From Chloroflexota bacterium (GTDB lineage Bacteria; Chloroflexota; Anaerolineae; Anaerolineales; Villigracilaceae): a DNA stretch of 64,000 nucleotides. Positions 1-10,261 of the stretch are shown one piece after another; the first letter of the stretch is position 1; each line of letters starts with the position of its first letter. A model generated the notes under the pieces. It saw nothing but the letters and a program-made list of their open reading frames with translations. It made no database searches and was not told the origin of the DNA. The stretch spans positions 1-64,000 of the forward strand of contig JAIOAQ010000013.1 in the NCBI GenBank assembly GCA_019873735.1, in the 5' to 3' direction. The position numbers and the translations under genes are program-made.

Positions 1-2694
<2,694 letters not shown>

Positions 2695-2701
2695 AAAAAA
2701 C

Positions 2702-2735
2702 GATGGGACAGAGACGCGCTCTGTCCCATCTTGTT
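2702..2735 (+). terminator. Hairpin after nifJ
   Basis: A perfect 12-bp stem (GATGGGACAGAG with CTCTGTCCCATC) and a 5-base loop lie 8 bases after the nifJ stop, followed by a short TTGTT. The T tract is weak, so it may be a leaky terminator or a processing/stability hairpin between nifJ and the next gene. Confidence 0.55.
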
Positions 2736-2753
2736 ACTTCTAAGGAGAAAACC

Positions 2754-3755
2754 ATGACCGACCTGAAGACCACCTACCTCGGCCTGCAACTGAAGAACCC
2801 CATCGTCGCCTCGGCTTCGCCGCTCTCCGAAAAAGTCGAAACCGCCAAAAAACTCGAAGAAGCCGGCGTCTCGGCCATTGTCATGTACTCGCTCTTCGAG
2901 GAACAAATCATCCACGAGAGTCTGGAACTCGATCACTTCCTCTTTACCGGCACGGAAATCTCGCCCGAAATCACCTCGTTCTACCCGCAAGTTGGCCGCT
3001 ACAGCCTCAAGCCGGATGCCTACCTGGAGACGGTAGCGAAACTCAAAGGCGCGGTTGGCATCCCGGTCATCGGCAGTCTGAACGGCGTCTCGACCGGCGG
3101 CTGGGTCAAATATGCCCGGCGGATCGAAGAAGCCGGCGCTGACGCCCTCGAACTCAACCTCTACTACCTACCGGTCAATCCGGACCTGACGGCTGCCGCG
3201 CTGGAAGACAACTACATTGCCCTGGTGAGCGAAGTCTGCAACAGCGTGCGCATCCCCGTGGCGGTCAAACTGAGCCCGTACTTCACCGCCCTGCCCAACC
3301 TGGCCCGCCGCCTGGCGGCCGCCGGTGCGAAGGGCCTGGTGCTCTTCAACCGCTTCTACCAGCCCGATCTGGACATCGAAAATCTGGACGTGCTGCACAC
3401 GCTGGAATTAAGCACCTCCAGCGAACTGCGCCTGCCGCTGCGCTGGGTCTCCATCCTGTATGGCAAAGTGGAGGCCGACCTGGCGCTGACCGGCGGCGTG
3501 CACACGGCAGAAGATGTCATCAAAGCGATGATGGCCGGCGCCAAAGTCACCCTGCTGGCTTCGGCCCTGCTCCAACACGGCCCGGCCTATGCCGCCACCC
3601 TGCTGGAGGGCATGCAGGCCTGGATGGAAGCCCACGAATACGAATCGGTGGCGCAAATGCAAGGCAGTTTGAGCCAGGCCAAAGGTCCCGACCCGGCCGC
3701 CTACGAGCGGGCAAATTACATGAAGGTGTTGCAGTCCTTCAGGTGGCTGCCCTGA
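2754..3755 (+). CDS. Dihydroorotate dehydrogenase-like flavoprotein
   Basis: This 333-residue TIM-barrel protein resembles the DHOD/PreA family. The start MTDLKTTYLG is chosen because AAGGAG lies 6 bases upstream; an upstream in-frame ATG falls in the nifJ terminator hairpin. Family features seen are the N-terminal KNPIVASASPLS segment, VKLSPYFTALPNLA in the barrel, and GGVHTAEDVIKAMMAGA in the C-terminal phosphate-binding part for FMN. Proteins of this type beside nifJ are usually labelled dihydroorotate dehydrogenase-like; true pyrimidine synthesis is not shown, and no other pyr gene is nearby. The pairing suggests a redox role with ferredoxin metabolism, which is inference. Confidence 0.85.
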   Translation: MTDLKTTYLGLQLKNPIVASASPLSEKVETAKKLEEAGVSAIVMYSLFEEQIIHESLELDHFLFTGTEISPEITSFYPQVGRYSLKPDAYLETVAKLKGAVGIPVIGSLNGVSTGGWVKYARRIEEAGADALELNLYYLPVNPDLTAAALEDNYIALVSEVCNSVRIPVAVKLSPYFTALPNLARRLAAAGAKGLVLFNRFYQPDLDIENLDVLHTLELSTSSELRLPLRWVSILYGKVEADLALTGGVHTAEDVIKAMMAGAKVTLLASALLQHGPAYAATLLEGMQAWMEAHEYESVAQMQGSLSQAKGPDPAAYERANYMKVLQSFRWLP

Positions 3756-3773
3756 CGATACAAAAAAGCCCGT

Positions 3774-3824
3774 CATTGCCTACCCTGCCGCCGTTTTTTC
3801 TAACCTGCAGCAGGGTTAAATTAC
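3774..3824. repeat. Decayed copy of the dispersed intergenic repeat
   Basis: ATTGCCTACCCTGCCGC at the left and TAACCTGCAGCAGGGTTAA at the right resemble the two ends of the repeat family described at 10047-10167, but the middle is missing. It lies between the DHOD-like gene and a terminator. Resemblance is partial, so this may be coincidence. Confidence 0.4.
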
Positions 3825-3856
3825 AAAAGCCCCTCGATTAATACGAGGGGCTTTTT
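3825..3856. terminator. Bidirectional terminator between DHOD-like gene and infA
   Basis: A 12-bp stem, AAAAGCCCCTCG paired with CGAGGGGCTTTT, encloses a 7-base loop. T-runs on both strands serve the convergent DHOD-like (+) and infA (-) genes. Confidence 0.9.
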
Positions 3857-3884
3857 GATTTCCAGGCAAAAAGGATGCAGGCGT

Positions 3885-4130
3885 TCAGACTTCTTCGGCG
3901 GAGACGGTCTTCTTCTGACGATAGGTGATGCGGCCACGGCTCAAATCATAAGGGGACATTTCCACCTGGACGTGATCACCCAGCAAAATGCGAATATAGT
4001 ACTTTCGCATTTTGCCCGAAAGGTAGGCCAGCACTTCGTGGCCATTTTCCAGCCGGACACGGAATTGCGTCCCCGGCAAAGCCTCGATGACCGTGCCATC
4101 CATTCGGATTTTCTCTTCTTCCTTCGCCAT
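3885..4130 (-). CDS. infA: Translation initiation factor IF-1
   Basis: This S1/OB-fold protein of 81 residues binds the 30S A site during initiation. The family is usually 71-75 residues, and here the C-terminus carries a short tail ending TVSAEEV. Conserved stretches are [31 protein letters not shown], and [21 protein letters not shown]. The start follows GGAGG by 5 bases. It sits 26 bases after rpsU on the same strand, so the two translation genes probably share the promoter near 4560-4588. The terminator at 3825-3856 ends the unit. Confidence 0.96.
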   Translation of the reverse strand: MAKEEEKIRMDGTVIEALPGTQFRVRLENGHEVLAYLSGKMRKYYIRILLGDHVQVEMSPYDLSRGRITYRQKKTVSAEEV

Positions 4131-4156
4131 ACCTGCCTCCAGTTCGCTAGCCAGTT

Positions 4157-4357
4157 TTATTCTTCGCCGCCTTTCGACATGCGCCTCTTAATGCGCCGAA
4201 TGGCCTTCTTCCGCTCCATGCGGCGCAGTTCACTCTTGGAAACAAACCAGCGCTTGCGGCGGACAGTGCTCAAGACACCGCTCTTGACCACCTTCTTGCG
4301 AAAGCGCTTGAGCAGTTGATCTTGAGACTCATTATTGCGCAGGACAACAATTGCCAT
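4157..4357 (-). CDS. rpsU: Small ribosomal subunit protein bS21
   Basis: This basic protein of 66 residues has the S21 signature: [20 protein letters not shown], then a lysine/arginine-rich helix ([16 protein letters not shown]). It binds the 30S platform near the anti-Shine-Dalgarno of 16S rRNA. The start is supported by a strong GGAGGTG 7 bases upstream. It is first gene of an rpsU-infA unit, preceded by a leader of almost 200 bases with a terminator-like hairpin. Confidence 0.95.
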   Translation of the reverse strand: MAIVVLRNNESQDQLLKRFRKKVVKSGVLSTVRRKRWFVSKSELRRMERKKAIRRIKRRMSKGGEE

Positions 4358-4403
4358 AAAATTTCACCTCCTTCCGTAAAGAGGATAAACCGAAGATAAT
4401 GAC

Positions 4404-4437
4404 AAAAAACAAAAACGGCTGGTCACAGACACAGCCG
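4404..4437 (-). terminator. Attenuator-like hairpin in the rpsU leader
   Basis: Read on the minus strand, CGGCTG pairs with CAGCCG across a 10-base loop. A T5-G-T6 tract follows immediately, which is the form of an intrinsic terminator. It lies between the probable promoter and the rpsU start, with no gene upstream to terminate, so attenuation of rpsU-infA is the likely purpose (inference). Confidence 0.6.
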
Positions 4438-4559
4438 GGGAAGGCGCGGGAAACTCAAACTTTCTCAAATGATACCGGCCAAAGTTCAGCGCACACTCCT
4501 CGACATCAACTGTCAAAGCGAAAGACGTCCTTGCCTGCATCGGTCTGCGACAAAAAGGC

Positions 4560-4588
4560 ATTATACTATACGACTTGTCATCTGCAAA
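4560..4588 (-). promoter_or_regulatory. Probable sigma-70 promoter of rpsU-infA
   Basis: On the minus strand, TTTGCA (4583-4588), a 17-base spacer and TATAAT (4560-4565) form a near-consensus promoter. Transcription would start near 4553 and give a leader of about 195 bases. The rest of 4358-4650 shows no gene apart from the ribosome-binding sites. Confidence 0.65.
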
Positions 4589-4650
4589 GGAAATGACGCT
4601 GATTTCATCAGGATTGTGACGGGTAAAATTTCACCCAAGGAGTTCAATCA

Positions 4651-5262
4651 ATGTTCGACCACCGCGCCAAGACATGGGATTCTGACCCTGCCAAAGTTGA
4701 GCGTGCGCAGGCGGTAGCAAACGCCATCCAGCGCCTCGTGCCCCTGCACCCTAAAATGACCGCCCTGGAGTACGGCTGCGGCACCGGCTTGCTCAGTTTT
4801 GCGCTCCGACCCTATGTAGGGTCAATTACGCTGGCAGATACATCTCAAGGGATGTTGGATGTCCTCAATGAGAAAATTCGGAACACCGGTTCGCAGGGGA
4901 TGACAGCCCTGCGGCTCGACCTGTGCACCGACCCGCTCCCCACAGCACGGTTTGACCTGATCTACTCGCTGATGACCCTGCATCATATCCCCGATACCGA
5001 AAGGATTCTCCGCCGCTTCCATGCTATCCTGGCGCCACAAGGCTGGCTGTGCATTGCCGACCTGGACAAAGAAGACGGTTCTTTCCATGGGGCAGGCTTT
5101 GACGGTCACAATGGATTTGAGCGGGAAACGTTGAAACAGATGGCCAGGGCCGCCGGCTTTACAGACATGCATTTTGAGACCGTGTTTTGCATCACAAAAG
5201 AAGTCGCCGGTCAGCAGCGCGGTTTTCCACTTTTTTTGATGACTGCCAGACGCGAGGATTGA
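4651..5262 (+). CDS. Class I SAM-dependent methyltransferase
   Basis: This soluble protein of 203 residues has the Rossmann-fold SAM motif LEYGCGTGLLSFAL (about residues 36-49). It also has an acidic end of strand 2 (ITLADTSQGML) and the motif IV region FDLIYSLMTLHHI. It resembles the Methyltransf_11/12 group, and the substrate cannot be told. AAGGAG stands 8 bases before the ATG. It is a lone gene between rpsU (divergent) and lpdA, with a repeat element downstream. Confidence 0.88.
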   Translation: MFDHRAKTWDSDPAKVERAQAVANAIQRLVPLHPKMTALEYGCGTGLLSFALRPYVGSITLADTSQGMLDVLNEKIRNTGSQGMTALRLDLCTDPLPTARFDLIYSLMTLHHIPDTERILRRFHAILAPQGWLCIADLDKEDGSFHGAGFDGHNGFERETLKQMARAAGFTDMHFETVFCITKEVAGQQRGFPLFLMTARRED

Positions 5263-5357
5263 ATCGGGGCCGGAAAATGCCTCTTGTCCGCGACCAGGCT
5301 GGGGTTGAGGATGAGCCGTGTAAATCGTTCCAGCCATAGTAAAATAAGCAACATCCA

Positions 5358-5465
5358 GTAATTGCCGCCCTCCCGCAGGTTTTGGCGCAATGTTCAAACC
5401 ACAAAACGTCTCCGCACTTGCCATTAATTGCAAAGCCCCGTTCTAACCTGCGGGAGGATTAATAC
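5358..5465 (-). repeat. Dispersed intergenic repeat, reverse orientation
   Basis: This copy of the family described at 10047-10167 is inverted. It begins GTAATTGCCGCCCTCCCGC and ends CCTGCGGGAGGATTAATAC, and contains TTTTGGCGCAATGTTCAAAC, the complement of the conserved core. Flanks CATCCA and AATCCA may be a degenerate target duplication. It occupies most of the 250-base gap between the methyltransferase and lpdA. Confidence 0.85.
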
Positions 5466-5512
5466 AATCCAACTGTAAATCTGCTGAGCAAAGTTTCGTT
5501 AAAGGAGTTTTT

Positions 5513-6913
5513 ATGGCTGAAATTTTAGATGTCATCGTCATCGGCGCCGGGCCGGCGGGCTACGTGGCCGCCATCCGCGCCGCGCAATTGGGACAGAAGA
5601 CCGCCATCGTGGACAAACAGTGGCTGGGCGGCGTGTGCCTGAACGTCGGCTGCATCCCGTCCAAGGCGCTGCTCAAGAACGCCGAAATCGCCCACACCCT
5701 GCGCGAACAGGGCAAGGAATTCGGCTTCTCGTTCGACAACCTGAACCTGAACTTCGGCGCGGCGGTCAAACGCAGCCGCCAGGTCTCGAACCGGCTGGTG
5801 AAGGGCGTGGAATTCCTGATGAAAAAGAACGGCATCGCCGTTCACATGGGCACAGCCAAACTGACCGCCAGAGATACGGTCGCGGTGACCGATAAAGACG
5901 GCCAGGTGACCAGCCTGCAGGCCAGGAACATCATCATCGCCACCGGCGCTTCGGCGGCCGTCCCGGCAGCGTGGAAGGTGGACGGCGAGAAAGTCGTCAC
6001 CTATCACGAGGCCATCCTGCAAGAGAAACTGCCGAAGTCGGCGGTCATCATCGGCGCCGGCGCGATCGGGATGGAATTCGCCACCGTCTGGAACGCCTAC
6101 GGCGTGGAGGTGACCATCGTGGAGATGCTGCCCCACGTCCTGCCGCTGGAGGATGAAGAAGCCGCGGCAGAGGTGGCCAAGGCGTTCACCAAACGCGGGG
6201 TCAAGATCCTGGCCGGGCACAAGGTCGAGGCGGTGGAGGCGACCGAGAGCGGGGCACGCGTGACCGTTTCGGCGGGCGGCGAGACGAAAGTCCTGGAGGC
6301 CGAGCAGGCACTGGTAGCGATCGGCTTCCGTCCCAATTCCAAAGGGCTGGGGCTGGAGGAACTGGGCGTCAAAATCAACGAACGCGGCTTCATCGAAATT
6401 GACGAGCGCATGGCGACCAACATCCCCGGCATCTGGGCTATCGGCGATGTGACCGGCAAACTGATGCTGGCGCACGTCGGCTCGGCAATGGGTATCGTCT
6501 GCGCGGAGAACATCGCCGGTCACGAGACGGTGACGCTGGACTACGAGATGATGCCGCGCGCCACCTACTGCGCGCCGCAGGTAGCATCCTTTGGGTTGAG
6601 CGAAGCGCAGGCAAAAGAGCGCGGTTACCAGGTCAAGGTGGGGCGCTTCCCCTTCCAGGCCAATGGCAAGGCGCTGGGGCTGGGCGATTACGCCGGCTGG
6701 GTGAAACTGGTGGTAGACGAGAAATACGGCGAGATCCTCGGCGCCACGCTGGTCGGCCCGGAAGTGACCGAACTGCTGCCCGAACTGACCCTGGCGCGGA
6801 TGATGGAACTGACCCCGGCCGAGATCGCCCGCAACGTCCACGCCCACCCGACCTTGAGCGAGGTGCTGATGGAAGCGGCCCATGCCGCCGAGGGCAGCGC
6901 GATCCACATTTGA
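5513..6913 (+). CDS. lpdA: Dihydrolipoyl dehydrogenase (E3)
   Basis: This FAD/NAD enzyme of 466 residues reoxidises dihydrolipoyl groups of 2-oxoacid dehydrogenases or the glycine cleavage system. It shows the FAD-binding GAGPAGYVAAIRAAQ at the N-terminus, the redox disulfide GGVCLNVGCIPSK (about residues 38-50) and the NAD-binding GAGAIGMEFA near 180. The C-terminal catalytic pair is HAHPTLSE (His-Glu). AAAGGAG precedes the ATG. No E1/E2 or gcv genes occur in the window, so its partner complex is unknown. Third positions are very GC-rich compared with the next genes. Confidence 0.95.
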   Translation: MAEILDVIVIGAGPAGYVAAIRAAQLGQKTAIVDKQWLGGVCLNVGCIPSKALLKNAEIAHTLREQGKEFGFSFDNLNLNFGAAVKRSRQVSNRLVKGVEFLMKKNGIAVHMGTAKLTARDTVAVTDKDGQVTSLQARNIIIATGASAAVPAAWKVDGEKVVTYHEAILQEKLPKSAVIIGAGAIGMEFATVWNAYGVEVTIVEMLPHVLPLEDEEAAAEVAKAFTKRGVKILAGHKVEAVEATESGARVTVSAGGETKVLEAEQALVAIGFRPNSKGLGLEELGVKINERGFIEIDERMATNIPGIWAIGDVTGKLMLAHVGSAMGIVCAENIAGHETVTLDYEMMPRATYCAPQVASFGLSEAQAKERGYQVKVGRFPFQANGKALGLGDYAGWVKLVVDEKYGEILGATLVGPEVTELLPELTLARMMELTPAEIARNVHAHPTLSEVLMEAAHAAEGSAIHI

Positions 6914-6954
6914 GCGAGAGACGCACCCCAAAGCGCACATCCAGAGCAACCGTC

Positions 6955-7467
6955 ATGCCTGCTAATGTTGAAATCAAAGCCCGTGTGCGTGACTTCGCCG
7001 CCCTTGAAAAACGCGCCGCGCTGCTAAGCGACAGCCCGGTGCAGGTCATTTGTCAGGAGGATACGTTCTTTTACACGCCGCGCGGCCGCCTGAAACTGCG
7101 TCAACTCTCTGCCGAACATGGCCAACTGGTTTATTATGAACGACCCGACCTGAACGGGCCGAAACGTTCGGATTACCTTATCTTTGAAACGCCCGACCCC
7201 GAGGGGTTGAAGACGGTTCTTTCCCTGGCCCTGGGCGTGCGCGGCGTGATTCGGAAGGTGCGCCGTCTTTACATGGTTGGACAGACCCGCATTCACCTGG
7301 ACCAGGTGGAGGGCCTGGGTGATTTCATGGAACTGGAAGTCGTCCTGCAAGCGGGTCAATCGGATCGTGAAGGACAGGCCATCGCCCAAACCCTGATGGC
7401 AGAATTGAACGTGTTAGAATCGGATTTGCTTGACTCCGCCTACATAGACTTGCTGGAAAGAAACTAA
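6955..7467 (+). CDS. CYTH domain protein (CyaB/thiamine-triphosphatase-like)
   Basis: This protein of 170 residues starts at MPANVEIKARV; an earlier in-frame start at 6910 would overlap lpdA and lacks the fold. EIKARV matches the ExExK-type signature of CYTH triphosphate tunnel enzymes. GRLKLRQL, then YYERPD, supply the basic and acidic tunnel residues, and the fold continues to the C-terminus. Members act on triphosphate substrates (class IV adenylate cyclase or ThTPase); which one is unclear. It is followed 9 bases later by the epimerase gene, so an operon from here to the Crp gene is likely. Confidence 0.85.
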   Translation: MPANVEIKARVRDFAALEKRAALLSDSPVQVICQEDTFFYTPRGRLKLRQLSAEHGQLVYYERPDLNGPKRSDYLIFETPDPEGLKTVLSLALGVRGVIRKVRRLYMVGQTRIHLDQVEGLGDFMELEVVLQAGQSDREGQAIAQTLMAELNVLESDLLDSAYIDLLERN

Positions 7468-7476
7468 GGAGAAACA

Positions 7477-7881
7477 ATGCCAGTCGTAAAACGCATCAAC
7501 CACGTAGCCGTTGTCGTAGAGGACATGGAAAAGGCACTGTCCTTCTGGCGCGACGCCCTTGGCATCCCCCTGCACGGCACATTGGACGTGCCCGCCGAAA
7601 AATCGCAGGTGGCTTTTTTGCCCACCGGCGAAAGCGAAATAGAACTTGTCAAGCCAACCAGTGAAGATTCTGGCCTGGCCAAATACCTGGCCAAACGCGG
7701 CCCGGGCATGCATCACATCTGCGTAGAGGTGGACGACATTGAAGGGATGATGGCACAGTTGAAAGCCAAAAATATCCGCCTCATCAACGAAGAGCCGCGT
7801 ACGACTGCTGACGGGAAAAAGTACGCCTTCATCCACCCCGAAAGCACCTGCGGCGTGCTGGTAGAACTGTATCAGTTGTAA
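7477..7881 (+). CDS. mce: Methylmalonyl-CoA epimerase (VOC superfamily)
   Basis: This protein of 134 residues has the paired beta-alpha-beta-beta-beta modules of the VOC family. Metal ligands are expected in INHVAVVVED (His), MHHICVEVDD (His) and the C-terminal GVLVELYQL (Glu). It interconverts (R)- and (S)-methylmalonyl-CoA in propionate/succinate interchange. AAGGAG lies 6 bases upstream of the ATG. No mutase subunit is in the window. Glyoxalase-like members of other function cannot be fully excluded, but length and ends match the epimerase well. Confidence 0.88.
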   Translation: MPVVKRINHVAVVVEDMEKALSFWRDALGIPLHGTLDVPAEKSQVAFLPTGESEIELVKPTSEDSGLAKYLAKRGPGMHHICVEVDDIEGMMAQLKAKNIRLINEEPRTTADGKKYAFIHPESTCGVLVELYQL

Positions 7882-7894
7882 AAAGGAGCCAGAA

Positions 7895-8785
7895 ATGCAA
7901 GCGTTCCAACGAGGTTGGTCCTTTATCAAGCAGGCCTGGCAGATGGCCATGAAAGACAACGACCTGCTGAAACCGTCTGTTTATGCGCTGCTGGCAGGCT
8001 TTGCCGTGACTCTGGCCTTTGCCCCTCTGATGATTGGGGGCTGGCTGTTGTTCAGCGATCGTGGGCTGATAGGGCAGATTGCCCTTATCGCGCTAAGTGC
8101 CTTGCTCATCTTTGCCCAATATGCAGTCGGGTATATTTTCTCGGCCATGACCATCTACCTGATCTACGGCTACCTGGCCGAAGGCGACGGGCGGATGGAC
8201 AAGGCCTGGGCAATTGTCAAGCGCGACTGGCTGGATATCCTCAGCCTGGCAGCGGCTTCAACGCTGGTGAATATCGTCAAAAACCAGATCAAGGACAAAG
8301 GGAAGAATCAGGGGCGCAATTTTCTGGCCGGATTGATTGATACCGTCTGGACCGAGGCGGCTTTCCTCACCCTGCCGGCTATGGTTATCGAGGATATTAA
8401 CTTAAAAGATGGTTTGAAGCGCACGGCCGGCATTGTCAGGAACAACCTTCTGCTAATTGGAATCAGCACGGTGGGCGTGAAGGCCGTCAATGGCTTGATT
8501 GGCTTTCTGCTGGGAGGTTTCGGCATTGCCCTGGGCCTGGGGGTAGGACTGGGCATCATCTCGCTGACCGGGCCGCAGCAAATCGTCGGGCTGGCAGGCG
8601 GAATCGGCCTGGGCGTGGTCATCGCCGGCATCTTCATCATGGCTGCGACGGTGCTCACCTCATATACGGCTACGGCGTATCACACCTGTCTGTACCTGTG
8701 GGCGCGAGAGGTGGAAAAAGCCCAGGGTCTCGGCCAGCCTGTCGAAGTCCCCGCGCCTGAGCCGCTGGCAGCCGCTTTGAGATAA
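7895..8785 (+). CDS. DUF6159-like integral membrane protein
   Basis: This protein of 296 residues begins with an amphipathic segment (FQRGWSFIKQAWQMAMKDND). Several hydrophobic spans follow, near residues 30-55, 63-90, 185-215 and 225-260, many glycine-rich. The opening matches DUF6159-type proteins of unknown function. It sits 13 bases after the epimerase and 13 before the phosphoribosyltransferase. The C-terminus PVEVPAPEPLAAALR is soluble. No role can be assigned. Confidence 0.75.
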   Translation: MQAFQRGWSFIKQAWQMAMKDNDLLKPSVYALLAGFAVTLAFAPLMIGGWLLFSDRGLIGQIALIALSALLIFAQYAVGYIFSAMTIYLIYGYLAEGDGRMDKAWAIVKRDWLDILSLAAASTLVNIVKNQIKDKGKNQGRNFLAGLIDTVWTEAAFLTLPAMVIEDINLKDGLKRTAGIVRNNLLLIGISTVGVKAVNGLIGFLLGGFGIALGLGVGLGIISLTGPQQIVGLAGGIGLGVVIAGIFIMAATVLTSYTATAYHTCLYLWAREVEKAQGLGQPVEVPAPEPLAAALR

Positions 8786-8798
8786 ACAGGTCGCCGCC

Positions 8799-9305
8799 AT
8801 GGTCGGGTCCGAAGAGCAGCGCGAGGTGCTGACCTGGGATGATGTTCAGAAACTGGTGGACATCCTGCTCGGTCAGTTCCGGCGGGACTTTCAAGCCATG
8901 GTGATGATTACGCGCGGCGGCATTATCCCCGGCGGCATGTTGGCCGAAGCGATGGGGTTGACGCATTTGCTGACCGCGGCGGTGGATTTCCCGGCAGAAA
9001 TGGCGCTGGAACACAGCAAACTGGTCGCCTGGCCGCAATTCCTGCAATTTCCGGCAGATGACCTGCTGCGCGGCCGGGCAACGCTGATTGTGGACGATGT
9101 TTGGGGCTCAGGGCGGACCATCACTGCTGTGCGAAACCGGGTGTCGGCTGCAGGCGGCTTCCCTGAGACGTGTGTCTTGCATTTCAACCCCTATCGCAAT
9201 TTGTTCGGCTCGGCCCGGCCCGATTATTATGCGGTGATAACCGAAAAGCATGTCGTCTACCCCTGGGAGATTGACCGCGGCGCAGACAGGGTCTTCTTTG
9301 GTTGA
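8799..9305 (+). CDS. Phosphoribosyltransferase-domain protein
   Basis: This protein of 168 residues has a type I PRTase fold. The PRPP-binding motif is LIVDDVWGSGRTI, near residues 93-105, and an early ITRGGIIPGGMLAEAMG segment lies at 34-50. The size and the C-terminal YPWEID resemble the xanthine/hypoxanthine PRTase group found in archaea and Chloroflexota. It could equally be a regulatory or competence-type PRTase. The start MVGSEEQ has no clear Shine-Dalgarno, and an alternative downstream start is possible. Confidence 0.82.
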   Translation: MVGSEEQREVLTWDDVQKLVDILLGQFRRDFQAMVMITRGGIIPGGMLAEAMGLTHLLTAAVDFPAEMALEHSKLVAWPQFLQFPADDLLRGRATLIVDDVWGSGRTITAVRNRVSAAGGFPETCVLHFNPYRNLFGSARPDYYAVITEKHVVYPWEIDRGADRVFFG

Positions 9306-9317
9306 TGTAGAGGTCGA

Positions 9318-10010
9318 ATGCGCATTGTAAAAGTAGAGCAAGTTGCCAAAACGGAAGCCTTGCGCCGGAATGAATACTTCGAACATCTCAGCCCGGAGGA
9401 TTTGCAAAAGATCGCAAGTTGTGTCAGTTTGCACGAGTATGAGCGCGGCGAGGCGCTGTTTTGGGAGGGCGAGACAAGCGCCGGCCTGCATATTGTCGAA
9501 AGCGGTTGTGTCAAAATCTATCGCTTATCCCCACAAGGGCGTCAGTACATTGTGCGCATCTTAATGGAAGGCGACACCTTTAACGAAGTCTCAGTCTTTG
9601 ACCGGGGCGGGAATCCGGTCAATGCGGAGGCGCTGGAAACCAGTCGTGTGTGGGTGGTTGAGGCAGAATGCATCCGCGGGCTGGTACGCATCAACGCCGA
9701 TTTTGCCCAGAAGGTGATTGACAATCTCTGCCATAACCTGCGCAACCTGGTGCAGGCGGTAAGCGAGATGGCTTTTTACCAGGTGACCCATCGCCTGGCG
9801 CGGCTGCTGGCGCAATTACCCGCCGATGAACACGGGGCAACCCGGCTGACACAAGACCAGATTGCCGCCCGCCTGGGGACGGTACGCGAGGTGGTGGCGC
9901 GTTCGCTGAAAGAACTGGAACGCAGCGGAGCCATCCATGTGGAAAACCGCCGCATTGCGATTGCAGATGTAGACGTGCTTTCGCAATGGGCGCAGGGGCC
10001 GTGGAATTAA
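9318..10010 (+). CDS. Crp/Fnr-family transcriptional regulator
   Basis: This protein of 230 residues has an N-terminal cyclic-nucleotide-binding-like beta roll (about 20-135) and a C-terminal winged helix. There is no cysteine cluster of the FNR iron-sulfur type, so it is not a classic oxygen sensor. The recognition helix reads VREVVARSLKEL; the R-E-x-x-x-R pattern matches E. coli CRP, which reads TGTGA half-sites. Exactly such a box precedes nrfH 2.2 kb away on the opposite strand, making nrfHA a probable target. Effector unknown; DNR-like haem or cAMP-type sensing are both possible. Confidence 0.9.
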   Translation: MRIVKVEQVAKTEALRRNEYFEHLSPEDLQKIASCVSLHEYERGEALFWEGETSAGLHIVESGCVKIYRLSPQGRQYIVRILMEGDTFNEVSVFDRGGNPVNAEALETSRVWVVEAECIRGLVRINADFAQKVIDNLCHNLRNLVQAVSEMAFYQVTHRLARLLAQLPADEHGATRLTQDQIAARLGTVREVVARSLKELERSGAIHVENRRIAIADVDVLSQWAQGPWN

Positions 10011-10046
10011 ATTGGCAGCGGAGATAGAAAAGATTACACCCAAAAT

Positions 10047-10167
10047 GTAATCGCCTACCCTTGACCCTCCTGCAGGTTAGCACGGGGCTGGCATCAATAC
10101 CGGCGCTCGTGGAGACATCTCCTGGCCTGGATGCTGAGCCAAAACCTGCAGGATGGGATGCGGTTAC
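10047..10167 (+). repeat. Dispersed intergenic repeat, forward copy
   Basis: This is a member of a family with terminal inverted repeats of about 25-31 bp. The left end is GTAATYGCCTACCCTTRACC followed by CTCCYGCAGGTT. The right end has the core GCCAAAACCTGC followed by the inverted end GTTAC. This copy is 121 bases and lies between the convergent crp-like and nrfA genes. GATTACA and TGTAATC at 10031-10051 also form a small palindrome overlapping its left end. The element has no open frame worth calling. Confidence 0.85.
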
Positions 10168-10261
10168 AAACAAACACTGGGTGGGACAGGTTCCCACCCA
10201 GCATCTTATAAATCGCAAAAAGTTGGGGGATTTCCGGTGAACAGCCAGCAGGCAAATATTG

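Noticed and set aside
4364-4561. 65-codon frame in the rpsU leader as a leader peptide
   Set aside because: Its start codon lies at or before the predicted transcription start, it has no ribosome-binding site, and its composition is not protein-like.
5525-6949. 474-codon open frame antisense to lpdA
   Set aside because: Shadow of lpdA caused by codon bias; it has no family features and no ribosome-binding site.
10031-10051. GATTACA-N7-TGTAATC palindrome as a regulator site
   Set aside because: It lies between two convergent gene ends and half of it is the repeat element end, so no promoter would be controlled.
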